Assembly (NCBI GenBank): GCA_977017575.1
Contig: CDRNVI010000012.1
Coordinates: 868,001 to 932,000, forward strand
Direction of reading: 5' to 3'
From: Paramoeba atlantica
Lineage: Eukaryota; Discosea
Length of the DNA stretch: 64,000 nt
Both the position numbers and the translations under genes were made by a program. Positions 35,667-44,975 of the stretch are shown piece after piece (within the stretch, counting starts at the first letter, position 1; every line of letters begins with the position of its first letter). A model generated the notes under the pieces. The model worked only from the letters and a program-made list of their open reading frames with translations, made no database searches and had not been told where the DNA came from.

Positions 35667-36359
35667 ATGATTTCCACCATTCGCGGGGACATTCTATGCA
35701 GATCTCTGAGGCATATCCCAGCTCTTGGCTTTACTCGAGAAACCTTTGAGACGGCAGCGAGAGAAGCTAGACTCTCTCCTATGAGCATCTCTTCAATTTT
35801 CCCCCGAGGGCCTGTCGAGCTCGTTGAGTTTGTCCTCCAAACGGCAAACAAATCGACAGTATGCGCCTTACAAGAATTAATAAGCTCCGCGCAAAATTCT
35901 GAAAGCTTAAATGAATTTCAAGGGACTAAGGGTGTTCAGTCGGCATGTAGAACGCGTTCAAGCGAATGGCAAAAGGATTTACATTCACAATATACTAGCT
36001 TGAAGCCAGAGATCATCCCATCTCTCTCTTCAGCGGATGTGGTGAAGCATGGACTTTCGCACCGTATTTCTTGCATCACACCGTACGCCGCACACTGGAC
36101 TACAGCGATACGATTAGGGCTTCAGTCTACGTCCATAGCACGGGTATTATGCCTTACACGAGAGCTTGCGGATGAGATTTCCTACTACGCAGAAACATAC
36201 GAGGTGGCAAACTATGGAATACGGTGGTACATGAAAAGGGGAGTTCTAATGGGGTTATATGCTGCAGCTGAAATGCATATGGTGGGAGACAATACGGTTC
36301 ACAAAAGATCAACTCATGAATTTGTAGGGAAGCAAGTGGATATGTTATGGAAAGCGTAA
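35667..36359 (+). CDS. COQ9: COQ9 ubiquinone biosynthesis protein
   Basis: This is a 230-residue protein. The start resembles the TetR-like N-domain of COQ9 (SLRHIPALGFTRETFETAAR, SIFPRGPVELVEFVL), and the C-terminal half has the lipid-binding COQ9 domain: YAAHWTTAIRLGLQ, LTRELADEISYYAETYEVAN, YGIRWYMKRGVLMGLYAAAE and a final FVGKQVDMLWKA. The (D/N)-x-x-WY-x-KR-x-x-L-x-x-x-Y motif is the best family marker. COQ9 sits on the matrix side of the inner membrane, presents CoQ intermediates to COQ7 and stabilises the CoQ synthome. SCO1 is two genes on, though shared regulation is not implied. Confidence 0.9.
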   Translation: MISTIRGDILCRSLRHIPALGFTRETFETAAREARLSPMSISSIFPRGPVELVEFVLQTANKSTVCALQELISSAQNSESLNEFQGTKGVQSACRTRSSEWQKDLHSQYTSLKPEIIPSLSSADVVKHGLSHRISCITPYAAHWTTAIRLGLQSTSIARVLCLTRELADEISYYAETYEVANYGIRWYMKRGVLMGLYAAAEMHMVGDNTVHKRSTHEFVGKQVDMLWKA

Positions 36360-36512
36360 ATTGTGTTTTTCCGCTTCTTTCATCATTTCCTCACTTCTAG
36401 TACGCTAAGTAAGGATACCGCCATGTTTTCGAGGGTATGTTCCAATCAATGTGAAGTCAACAACTTCCATGTACATGTAGTGGGCAACACTTGTAAATGA
36501 AAGTAATAGCGC

Positions 36513-37016
36513 ATGAGACTCGTGCTCCCTCCTTGGAATACCAACTTACATGTGTTGCAAATTCGCACTCCAAGTCATATCTCTTTTCGTGGACTAGGGA
36601 TACTCCCGCATTCCTCGTGTGGGATGTACCTTCGTGGAGAAGCTAATTCTGGGATTCGGTGGCGCTTTCGTTGTGCTTTATTTTTCGATTGCTTTCCTTC
36701 GATCCCTTTCTTGCGTAGTACCACTGCGCATGTTTCCTTCAAGTTTCTTCCTCCAAAATCCGTCAAAAAGGTCGCCACTCAACATCGTGAAATATCAAAA
36801 ATAACGTTCTTGGAATCTCGTGGAAAGACAGGGTTCCCCGAGCTTGACATTCGAAGCTACATGTCCCAAAATATGATAGAGTTTTTCATACAGCAGAAGA
36901 TCAAATATAGAGAAGCGAGCGGGGATTATGTCTCTGACTTTTCCCAAATCTGGCTTTCACTCGTATTATTAAATAGTTTGAACTTTTTCATCGGTATGTT
37001 CATTATCAAAGTATAA
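36513..37016 (+). CDS. Small hypothetical protein with C-terminal membrane segment, 167 aa
   Basis: I do not recognise this protein. It is basic, with an N-terminus that could serve as a mitochondrial presequence, a Phe/Ser/Arg-rich middle and one C-terminal hydrophobic segment (IWLSLVLLNSLNFFIGMFII). Its stop is only two bases before the ATG of SCO1. Part of the middle overlaps another open frame encoding a hydrophobic stretch (about 36630-36720), so the correct reading of the 5' half is not certain. The C-terminal third is the most convincing part. It might be a small inner-membrane protein of the respiratory chain. Confidence 0.4.
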   Translation: MRLVLPPWNTNLHVLQIRTPSHISFRGLGILPHSSCGMYLRGEANSGIRWRFRCALFFDCFPSIPFLRSTTAHVSFKFLPPKSVKKVATQHREISKITFLESRGKTGFPELDIRSYMSQNMIEFFIQQKIKYREASGDYVSDFSQIWLSLVLLNSLNFFIGMFIIKV

Positions 37017-37018
37017 GT

Positions 37019-37807
37019 ATGTCCCGGGCATTTAGTTATGCTGGAAAATTTGCGGGGTTGATCCTTTTTCCTCCTCTTGGCGCTTACACCATATCAAAGG
37101 CAATGGACTATTTTTCACTCGTGCATCATGAATCCACAAAACTATCTGTTTCGACACCTCGAAACTCAATTGGTGTACCTGATCACTCAACGTCGTTCGT
37201 CTTACGCCGCACATCCGATGGGAAGGAACTTTCGGAAAAACAATTTCTTCGTGAGACTACTCATTGGACTCTTCTCTATTTCGGCTTTGCACAATGCGTT
37301 GAGGTTTGTCCCAATAGTATCCGGTACATCTGCAGATTGATCAAAGAAATACGAAATTCGGAAAAACAAATTGTAGGAAACAAGCGTGACGCAAAGGAAT
37401 CTCTCGAAAACGAGGCCTCGAACGCCTTTCAGGAGAATGGTGGCAGTGCGAACGAAGTTCGGGGAGCATTCGTCACACTAGATCCCATTCGGGATGGGTC
37501 TCAGCAAGTTGAATTATTTTTGAATACTCATTGTGACCGTTCTACTAGAGAATTTTTTGATGGTTATGCCGGGAATCCAACCGATACGATATCTGTGGCT
37601 CAAGTTTGGAGAGTTTATTTTTCATCACCAGAAAAGGATGAACAAAAATCTAACCCAGAGTATCAAATTGACCACTCTAACTTCATATTTCTAGTTTCTC
37701 CATCTGGAAAATTCGTTGATTTTTTTGCAAAAGATATGCCTGAAGAAATGGTTGTAGAAAAAATAAAAATGCACATGGAAGGCGCTTATGACATTGATGT
37801 GTATTAA
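37019..37807 (+). CDS. SCO1: SCO1/2 cytochrome oxidase copper chaperone
   Basis: This is a 262-residue protein with a short N-terminal hydrophobic segment (FAGLILFPPLGAYTI) as inner-membrane anchor. The thioredoxin-like domain contains the copper-binding C-x3-C-P as CVEVCP (C93, C97), preceded by WTLLYFGFAQ where SCO has LLYFGFTHCPDVCP. Later come AFVTLDPIRDG (VSVDPERD in relatives), VAQVWRVYFSS and the copper-ligand histidine in QIDHSNFIFLVSPSG. Alanine and glutamine replace the usual T-H before the first Cys. The protein helps load CuA in COX2. The long Lys/Asn-rich insert (residues ~110-145) is unusual. The ATG starts two bases after the previous stop. Confidence 0.92.
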   Translation: MSRAFSYAGKFAGLILFPPLGAYTISKAMDYFSLVHHESTKLSVSTPRNSIGVPDHSTSFVLRRTSDGKELSEKQFLRETTHWTLLYFGFAQCVEVCPNSIRYICRLIKEIRNSEKQIVGNKRDAKESLENEASNAFQENGGSANEVRGAFVTLDPIRDGSQQVELFLNTHCDRSTREFFDGYAGNPTDTISVAQVWRVYFSSPEKDEQKSNPEYQIDHSNFIFLVSPSGKFVDFFAKDMPEEMVVEKIKMHMEGAYDIDVY

Positions 37808-38854
37808 ATCACTCACTCCGAGCATCTACATTTGAAGGGCTGCGGGTGTGATCTCGCGTGATCTCGCTTTGAACCTCGCCCGCAGCCCCTCATCTCTTAG
37901 CACCGTACTGCATCACTGTGTGCCCGTCACCTCACGGAGGAAGCTTTTTTTTTCCGCTGTATCTTCTCGGAGATATATCCCCCGTGAAGATCACACTTGT
38001 CCTGAAGTGGACGCGAACTCACGTTCAACGGGCGGGACTTGGTCTCCTCTACTCAAGTCCCCACTTTTACTACAGACCTCCCTGATTTAAGTGTATTCAA
38101 AAGTAGGAAGGACAGCACCTCCCAAGACTTACATTCCATAGGTTACATTGTTCTAATGATACAGACGCGCTGTTTCTCTGCTTTTTTGTTGTAAATATTG
38201 CAGCTGTGACACAAATTCTATTGTTTTCTGGTCGCGTGCAATATGCCTTCAAAGGGCAACCTGAAAGAGTATTTTCTTCGCTCCTCTATAATGCTCTCTG
38301 ACATTTCAATCTAAGAACACCTCCGTGATCCTCCTCTGGAGTCCCAACGTTCATGCCAAAGACATAAGGATTTTTTTCGAGTCAACAAAGAAATGACAAA
38401 AGTTATTAGAAAAGCATCCCCCAACTCAAAGGAAGTATAGGATTTTCAGCGGAGCTCTGATTCTTTTAAGTAAAATACTGTACCCCCTCTGTTTATAATA
38501 GCCTCGACCCCTCCCCCCCTTTATAGGTTCTTTTTTTTTGGCAAACCGAGGAATATTTTTTTTAATTTCTTGCACCGTCTTAAATGTTTTGATATTTTCA
38601 CATGGTTCTTCGAGGTATGGCGAGGGGTGGTGCTGGACATTTTACTTTGACAGAGCGCCGGGGCCCACTTAGCGATTGAATAATTACTGGTTCCTCGCTC
38701 CCAAATGTAGGGCGATTCCTGTGCCAACTTTTAATCGCCTTCCCCCCTTTATAGGTTCATTTGGGCAAAAGCGAGGCTATTATAAACGGGGGGGGGTACA
38801 GAACTTAAACATCTTGAAATTCTTTAATATGCTTTCCTTTCGATCCTAAAAAGC
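37808..38854. other. Gap with a MITE upstream of LRR gene 4
   Basis: This is about 1 kb without a supported gene. 37808-38090 is moderately GC-rich with a weak open frame that lacks an ATG. 38100-38480 is plain AT-rich sequence. The terminal-inverted-repeat element at 38483-38796 fills most of the rest. Confidence 0.6.
38483..38796. mobile_element. 314-bp MITE with TIRs and TA flanks
   Basis: After TA (38481-38482) the left end reads CCCCCTCTGTTTATAATAGC, then CTCG; the right end, reverse-complemented, reads CCCCCCCCCGTTTATAATAG, then CCTCG, before TA (38797-38798). From gtttataatag onward the ends are identical. The inside has no coding capacity and also carries the word ccccccttt-ataggttc near both ends (38513 and 38742) in direct orientation. 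TA duplication and short TIRs fit a Tc1/mariner-type MITE; its ends differ from those of 15813-16365, so another family drives it. Confidence 0.85.
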
Positions 38855-39787
38855 ATGATTAAATTTCTTTTGGTAGCGTCCTCCGTCATCGGGGTTGATC
38901 CGCCATCAAAAAAAGGCAGGGTACATAGCTCATTGCTTCCTCAACAAATGCAGCTCTCCGGTTTCATTCGAAACCTGTCTAATATACCGGAATCATGGAC
39001 AGCAGAAAATGACATTTGTCAGTGGGACCACGTGGTGTGTGAGCAGAACACAGTACGGGAACTTAACTGGCAGCGAAGGATTTTTGGATTCGGAAGCACT
39101 ATGCCACTCAAGTTGCGGGGTAATATCTCATGGGAATATCTTCCACAAACGTTTCACGTTGTACGACTTGCCGAACAGGAGTTACAAGGGCAAATGAAAA
39201 GTGACCTTCCTCCCGAATTGCAACAGCTAATGATTAATGAAAATGACTTTTTGGGACCTCTGGATTACGATTTACTTCCTGAAACGATGAAACTATTCGT
39301 GATAAATGGTAACTATTTGGGCGGTAGCACGGATCTCGCTCATTTGCCACATGGGATGCAAAGGTTCGAAGTTTCCAGAAATAACATTAAGGGAACTATT
39401 TGCATGGCTCTTCTACCGCGCGGTTTAATGTGTCTCAATTTGAAGAAAAACAATTTTAGCGGCTTGATCCATTTATCGGAACTTCCGCGCATGCTTATGG
39501 TAATGTCCCTGGGGTGCAATAGATTCGAAGGAGATCTTGTATTAAAGAATCTACCACCTCTTATCAGTGATGTCGACTTAAGTGGAAATCAACTACGAGG
39601 GAAATTATTTTTGGAAGGTGTTCCAATGAAACTGAGTGTGTTACATCTTAACGGAAATCTTTTTACAGGAGTTGCGGATTTTCGTGGCCTTCCACATGGA
39701 CTCAGGAAGGTAACTATTGATCGTGTGGAAAGCTTAAAATTTATTCCCGATCCACCAAATTTTCCTGTTCAAATCACCAATGAATGA
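38855..39787 (+). CDS. Short secreted LRR protein 4
   Basis: This is a 310-residue protein with a short signal-like start (MIKFLLVASSVIGV). The family entry segment is diverged (LLPQQMQLSGFIRNLSNIPE), then comes the N-cap ESWTAENDICQWDHVVC followed by VRELNW. Some eight LRR units begin with LP and carry N-x-x-x-G (LPHGMQRFEVSRNNIKGTIC, LPRMLMVMSLGCNRFEGDLV, VPMKLSVLHLNGNLFTG). It ends in a Pro-rich tail with no anchor. It is the longest relative here and the most diverged in the cap. It lies directly downstream of a MITE and 0.4 kb before LRR protein 5. Confidence 0.83.
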   Translation: MIKFLLVASSVIGVDPPSKKGRVHSSLLPQQMQLSGFIRNLSNIPESWTAENDICQWDHVVCEQNTVRELNWQRRIFGFGSTMPLKLRGNISWEYLPQTFHVVRLAEQELQGQMKSDLPPELQQLMINENDFLGPLDYDLLPETMKLFVINGNYLGGSTDLAHLPHGMQRFEVSRNNIKGTICMALLPRGLMCLNLKKNNFSGLIHLSELPRMLMVMSLGCNRFEGDLVLKNLPPLISDVDLSGNQLRGKLFLEGVPMKLSVLHLNGNLFTGVADFRGLPHGLRKVTIDRVESLKFIPDPPNFPVQITNE

Positions 39788-40173
39788 GAACGTGACATAC
39801 AACTCTATTTGTACTGAACCGCGTATAGTTTGAGCCTCAGTACATATTGAAAATTTCGGTGAAATTTTTATTCTGTGTCTAAGATGGAGATGCCTTGAAA
39901 TGTAGACGACAATTGAAGATGATCTCAGAATTTCTGATATCATAAATGTTTCGCTTCGTACTTGTTTTCTACTATCTTGTATTCTGTGAACTCTGATTCC
40001 TTTTTCCCTAATTTTAGGTAGTTTCTGGTCCAATAACATTTATCTCCTTTTACATGTACATTTCTATGTACGTTTCGTACGTTTTAGTAGCTTATCAATA
40101 ACCTATAGGCCACTCCATCGCATAATGTAATGATCGATTAGTGCTACATATCTTTTCAAATTTTCTCGATTCT
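39788..40173. other. Gap between LRR genes, nothing recognised
   Basis: This is 386 AT-rich bases. 40040-40090 repeats tacatgtac and cgtacgtt-like palindromic words. No pyrimidine-AG site is as clear as at other genes. Confidence 0.45.
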
Positions 40174-40974
40174 ATGCCAATTTTAAGTTCGTTGTTGTTC
40201 ACCCATGCCCACGCATTTTGTGTAGACCAACATTCAGGATACATGAAGGCTTCAAAAGTAAGGAGTACCAATCTTCCACTCGAATACTATCTTGAAAGAC
40301 TTGTTTCAAACATTGAGAATCCCCTTCCTTCATGGAATATATCTATTCCTGCCTGTGAGTGGCAAGGTGTAAGTTGCAAGGATAAAGAAGTACAAGCCTT
40401 AGAATGGCAAAAGATTAATATTGGGGGTCAGCTGAACTTCGCATCATTCAAATTCTTTCCTTTTTTGCAAAACATCGACATTGCATATACCTCTATCTCT
40501 GGTTCTATTACACTAGAATCTTTTCCTGAGAGTCTTGAACTGATGACTCTCGCGCGGAACTCTTTTTCCGGACATATTGAATTGGCTTCTCTTCCATCGA
40601 ATCTGCAAAAATGCAAGTTGTTTCACAACCAATTATCCGGAGAAATTGATTTAACCCGATTACCGTGCACAGTGGAAGTTTTATCCCTCCATGAAAACAT
40701 GTTTTCAGGGCCTGTAGATCTCACAAAGCTTTCTCCTAAAATGCGTCATCTGGTGCTTTCTGATAATAAATTTGAAGGCTCCATCGATGCGACTTCCTTC
40801 CCGGAATCTTTAGAACATTTCTGGATCGAAAAGAATCGGTTGTCCGGCATCGTAGATTTAAGGTTAGTTTCTCAAAAGTTGGTATTTTTTAATCTTTCTG
40901 GGAATTATTTCAAGGAATTCATCGGCCCAGGTCCTCCTTGTGCAACGCTCTACCCGCAGAATCCAGAATTGTAG
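40174..40974 (+). CDS. Short secreted LRR protein 5
   Basis: This is a 266-residue protein from the first ATG. The signal peptide is plausible (MPILSSLLFTHAHAFC). Then come the entry segment VRSTNLPLEYYLERLVSNIE, the N-cap SWNISIPACEWQGVSC with VQALEW, and about seven LRRs, such as FPESLELMTLARNSFSGHIE, LPCTVEVLSLHENMFSGPVD and FPESLEHFWIEKNRLSGIVD. The tail is short and ends PQNPEL. It keeps the three-part plan of the other family members; the units most like it are those of the 20965/22164 pair. Confidence 0.85.
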   Translation: MPILSSLLFTHAHAFCVDQHSGYMKASKVRSTNLPLEYYLERLVSNIENPLPSWNISIPACEWQGVSCKDKEVQALEWQKINIGGQLNFASFKFFPFLQNIDIAYTSISGSITLESFPESLELMTLARNSFSGHIELASLPSNLQKCKLFHNQLSGEIDLTRLPCTVEVLSLHENMFSGPVDLTKLSPKMRHLVLSDNKFEGSIDATSFPESLEHFWIEKNRLSGIVDLRLVSQKLVFFNLSGNYFKEFIGPGPPCATLYPQNPEL

Positions 40975-41348
40975 CCTATAGTTCACGCTATGGATCAGAA
41001 ATTCTGCAATATATTATAAATTACGAATTGTTTACCAAAGATAATTGCTAAAAAATGAAAAGCTAAATCACTCTGTACATATTGTAGCTGTGGTATGTGC
41101 ATCATAAGAAGCGGTGGTTCTTCCAAAGTTCATTCAATTTTGGGGTAATTTGGCATTGTACGATTCTAAAAACTGATAAAAGGGTGGAGTTCTGAGCATG
41201 GTTTTACGCTATTAAGAGGGTTACAACCTCTTTTTATTTATCTCTAATCCACATTGCAGTATAGTACAAAGTTTTTAAGGCACAAAAACACAACTTTTGG
41301 TTTGTGAGTATTTCGGCGCGTTTGTAATTCATCTCAATTTCGTCTCAC
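40975..41348. other. Intergenic gap, nothing recognised
   Basis: This is 374 AT-rich bases; a T/C-rich run near 41228-41250 (acaacctctttttatttatctc) may be the acceptor tract for the V-ATPase gene. Confidence 0.45.
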
Positions 41349-42722
41349 ATGCATCGATCTATAGATGCCGAAGTTACTGCTGTTCTGAGCCAGCTCCGAA
41401 TCTTAAACGATGCGGATCGTAAATTTTTTATGTCCCTGTGGGAAGCCCGCGCGGAATCTGCTTTGCTAAAGGAGCTCACCACCGGCCATGAATCCACTGT
41501 CGCAAACTTTATGCTGCGAATCCTCACCACGATTCATACGGAGTCTGTACGAAAAGAGATTACCCGACTCTGTGCCATTCTCTGCCGTGAATCCACAAAA
41601 TTCTCCATTGCCTACGCCAACGCCATGCAAACCTCCCAATTTGTCGCCCAGAGCCTCCCCTCCGCCTCCGGAAGCACCCTCGTCTGTCTCGCCTACGCCC
41701 TCTGCCACAACGACACCCTCCAGAACTACGTCCCCAAATTCCTCCGCCTCACCAACGCCATGCTCCGCAAGACCTCCGAGGAGGACCCCCCGCCCCCCTC
41801 CGTGGTCCACGACACCCCCGCCCTCCTCAAGGCCCTCACCATCTTCCTCCGCAACCGCGCCCTGCGTGCCGCGTTCTGTGCCAACGACACCCCCGCCCGC
41901 CTCCCCCGCCTCATCACGCTCTACTGCGCCGGGGACTTCGCCGCGAACGCCCAGCTCGCCTACGACACGCTCTTCTGCTGCTGGGTCTGCCTCTACCAGC
42001 CCAGCGTGATTGCGCCCCTGGTCGCCCAGGAGCGCCTGATCCCGATCGTCCACGACGTGCTGCGCCGCGCGGCCCGGGAGAAGTGTGTCCGGGTCGCGCT
42101 CGCGGTGGTGGAGGTGCTGCTGCTGCAGCAGAGGCGGTACTCCTGGGGCACCCACCCCGGGCTGTCCGCGTTGAGTGGGATGAATGACGGCCGCGGGCCG
42201 TGTTTTGTGCAGGAGATGTGTGCGATTGGGCTGGTGAAGACGCTGGTGCGGTTGGAGAAGAGGACGTGGGAGGATGGGGATATTCCCGCACGGTTGGGGG
42301 AGATTATTAAGGAACTTACGATGAGTTTTGAGGCGATGACGACGTTTACGCAATATCAGGGGGAAATCCGAAGCCGGCATCTGGAGTGGACCCCGCCGCA
42401 CACAAGCGAGACGTTCTGGAAGGAAAACATTCATTGCTTTGAAGAGAACGAATTTGAAGTTGTGCAGGAGATTTATGAAATCCTTCGTACCTCGAAAAAT
42501 GAGCAATCGCTTGCCATAGCCTGTCATGACATTGGAGAGCTTGTTCGGTACCACCCACAAGGTAGAAAAGTGCTAAGTGCACCAATCTTACAAGGACTGG
42601 ACGAAAGCGTGCTAAATTTAATCACGCATGAGTCTCCCATGGTAAGTAGGCACGCACTGATGGCCACGCAAAAAATTTTAGTACAGAAGTGGCAGTACTT
42701 GGATGTCCAAGAAGTTAAGTAA
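41349..42722 (+). CDS. VMA13: V-type proton ATPase subunit H
   Basis: This is a 457-residue armadillo-like protein. The N-domain covers residues ~1-300; the C-domain carries the family signature LEWTPPHTSETFWKENIHCF (residue ~345), then IACHDIGELVRYHPQGRKVL and the final HESPMVSRHALMATQKILVQ plus KWQYLDV. Subunit H joins V1 to Vo and restrains ATP hydrolysis in free V1. It works on the cytosolic face of acidic organelles such as acidocalcisomes and lysosomes. The middle third (residues ~100-330) lies in a C-to-G skew block; codon third positions are nearly all C before position 42000 and mostly G after, while the fold remains. Confidence 0.93.
   Translation: MHRSIDAEVTAVLSQLRILNDADRKFFMSLWEARAESALLKELTTGHESTVANFMLRILTTIHTESVRKEITRLCAILCRESTKFSIAYANAMQTSQFVAQSLPSASGSTLVCLAYALCHNDTLQNYVPKFLRLTNAMLRKTSEEDPPPPSVVHDTPALLKALTIFLRNRALRAAFCANDTPARLPRLITLYCAGDFAANAQLAYDTLFCCWVCLYQPSVIAPLVAQERLIPIVHDVLRRAAREKCVRVALAVVEVLLLQQRRYSWGTHPGLSALSGMNDGRGPCFVQEMCAIGLVKTLVRLEKRTWEDGDIPARLGEIIKELTMSFEAMTTFTQYQGEIRSRHLEWTPPHTSETFWKENIHCFEENEFEVVQEIYEILRTSKNEQSLAIACHDIGELVRYHPQGRKVLSAPILQGLDESVLNLITHESPMVSRHALMATQKILVQKWQYLDVQEVK
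41620..42340. other. GC-rich block with C-to-G skew switch
   Basis: Direct counts: 41821-41880 has 29 C and 12 G; 42241-42300 has 9 C and 30 G. The switch is near 42000-42060. Because the protein is conserved, the change is visible as synonymous third-position C then G. Confidence 0.9.
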
Positions 42723-42984
42723 ATAGTGTCAGCTTAAGTGAGAGTAACCTTTTATTGTTATGTCGTTAGACGTATCATGTATCATTTCACTACATGGGCA
42801 AAATGCTGCTTAACACGCTATCGATTTCCTTAAATACTCTAAAAGTAATCGTTAATACTTTGACTGTTTGTGCCAATAGAAAGGTATGATTGAAGGTACA
42901 TACTCTTTTATGATGTAGAGCAACATTTACTATATTTTTTTTTGTGTTTTTTTATCTAAAGCTTAGCTATCTTTAGCTTAGGTG

Positions 42985-44616
42985 ATGGCGGATATGACTT
43001 CTGATACGGCATGTAAAATAGCCTGCGAAGCACAAACAGGACACCCACAACCTTCGGAGGCCTTCCAAAATCTGCAAAACGCCTACGCCAAACAGCAACA
43101 ATCCTTGGTGACTTTGCATGAAATGCATTCCAAGCGTGTGAGCGATCTTCAACTCCAGATTCAACTACTGAAGCAGAAGGAGGAAGAGGCCGTGCAACGC
43201 GTCGAAGATGCCGATCAAGCGACCAAAGCAGCGGAGGCTAAGTTGGATCTGGTAACCTTGGAATTAAATATTCTAGTAGAAAATTCTCAACAGAAGGTGG
43301 TTGCACAAGAAAAAGAATATGAAACGAAGCTGACCTCATTGCACAGCTCGCTAGCAGAAGTTATACAAAAACAAAAATGCGAGATGGAAAGCGCGACAAA
43401 TAAATTGGAGAAAACCAGAATTGAATTAGTAAAGGCGAAAGCAGAAACTGTTAAGGTTCCCAAGCTTATAGCTGAGGCTGTGAACGAGGTAAATCTTTTG
43501 GCTTCGGTACATATACTTAATCTTGAAAAACAGATTCGCATTCTGTCGGAGGAAAAATCTGCGAACGATAACGAAAGAGAAGTGCTTCAAAAAAACCTCT
43601 TGGACCTTAGTAATAGAGTTTCTCAAAACGACAAACAGTGGCAAACTCAGGTGGAGAAACAGCAGAACGAAATACTGTCTAGTCGAATGCAATACGAAGA
43701 ACTGCAGGTTGTTAACCGTGCTCTTGAATGCCGAATTGAGGATATAAAAAATGGTGTATGCGAGGAGCATTGTGCTTCTATTGAGCAATTGAACGAACAA
43801 CTAGTGCGCGAACGTGAATTAAGGTGTACAACTGAAAATCTATATGAACAGCTGAAGGAAAAAGTATGCGTATCTGAGAAGCATTTCGAGGAGTACCAGA
43901 TGAAAGCCACGTTAGACATTAAACGGAATCGCGACTGTGCGTGGAAGAATGCCCTGCTAGTTGCTCAGGAAACAAAATCCTATAATGAACTCTTCGCAGC
44001 ATTACATGCTAAGCTAAACAGCGCGAATGCAGAAGCGGCGGCGACGCTATCCCTGCGAGATAGTACGATAGAACTTCTTCGTCAAGAGCTGATCAGCCTT
44101 CGAGGCAATATGGAAAATGGAATGACAGAACAACAGATATCTCAACAGGAAGAATTGGATCTTCTTCGAGATCAAATTACACAGTTACGCCAAGTGAAGA
44201 CACCACAAGACCTTCCAGCAAGCGTAAATAATGACGCAATCCGAATCGAGTCCATTGAACAAGAAAACGCGAGCCTAAAAATGCAGCTTCAAACATTACA
44301 AATCACTTTAGAAATGCAGCGATCCGAGCAGGAGATGATTAACAGTGAATTACGACAAGCACATGCCTCAGAAGTCGAAATCGTTCACAGAAATTCTACA
44401 GAAAAAGCTGAACAATCTTTTGAAATGTTGCAGAAATATCGTAACGAATCTCTGCAGGCTTCTGAAAATGCTTCACGGTTGGAGGCGAGAGTGAGAGAGT
44501 TGGAACAGGAATTGAAGTCCACAGTTTTAACTTTAAACAGGGCACGGGCCAAAGCTATTCTTCAAGAAAATTCGGAAAAAGCAGATGAAGAACCTTTGCA
44601 CTCTCGTAAAAGATAA
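42985..44616 (+). CDS. Long coiled-coil protein, 543 aa
   Basis: From the ATG at 42985 (a GTG precedes it) nearly the whole protein from residue ~30 to the end is predicted coiled coil: Glu/Gln/Lys/Leu-rich heptads such as LQLQIQLLKQKEEEAVQRVE, NILVENSQQKVVAQEKEYET and ELDLLRDQITQLRQ. It ends in a basic SRKR. There are no globular domains, signal or membrane segment. In flagellated protists such proteins often belong to cytoskeleton, basal body or Golgi (golgin-like), but sequence alone does not choose. Confidence 0.7.
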   Translation: MADMTSDTACKIACEAQTGHPQPSEAFQNLQNAYAKQQQSLVTLHEMHSKRVSDLQLQIQLLKQKEEEAVQRVEDADQATKAAEAKLDLVTLELNILVENSQQKVVAQEKEYETKLTSLHSSLAEVIQKQKCEMESATNKLEKTRIELVKAKAETVKVPKLIAEAVNEVNLLASVHILNLEKQIRILSEEKSANDNEREVLQKNLLDLSNRVSQNDKQWQTQVEKQQNEILSSRMQYEELQVVNRALECRIEDIKNGVCEEHCASIEQLNEQLVRERELRCTTENLYEQLKEKVCVSEKHFEEYQMKATLDIKRNRDCAWKNALLVAQETKSYNELFAALHAKLNSANAEAAATLSLRDSTIELLRQELISLRGNMENGMTEQQISQQEELDLLRDQITQLRQVKTPQDLPASVNNDAIRIESIEQENASLKMQLQTLQITLEMQRSEQEMINSELRQAHASEVEIVHRNSTEKAEQSFEMLQKYRNESLQASENASRLEARVRELEQELKSTVLTLNRARAKAILQENSEKADEEPLHSRKR

Positions 44617-44975
44617 GAAAAATAGGGTATTTTAGCAAATTTTGCGAATCAAATATTCAGATAAGTTTCAAGTTATAGGAGACTTCAAAAATTAATGCGT
44701 AATGTAAATATTTCTTCCTGATTAGCCAATCCGTTTTATAGGACAATGTATGTTTGATACGTACCACACTATGCGTTATGTACGTATTACGTACGTGTTC
44801 TATACACCTATTAGATTTCTTTCACTGTTTCATAAAATTTAGCTTCTCGCCTTGTCACCACTCTTTACCTTGTCACAATACAAGCGCTTAGATCTAACAG
44901 GGAATACATGGTTTTTTAAAGAACCACGGATACAGTGTTGACAATCCTGTTGTGCTTCATCTGTGCCATTCTATA
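44617..44975. other. Intergenic gap, nothing recognised
   Basis: This is 359 bases. 44757-44800 contains acgta palindromic words (tacgtattacgtacgtgttc). A T/C tract at 44812-44835 may belong to the presenilin leader. Confidence 0.45.

Noticed and set aside
37848-38090. 80-codon frame after SCO1
   Set aside because: It begins at GTG, has no ATG near the start and no family features.
41466-42560. Long (364-codon) minus-strand frame over the V-ATPase subunit H gene
   Set aside because: It is antisense to a clearly conserved protein; its length is explained by the GC-rich block, where few stops occur.
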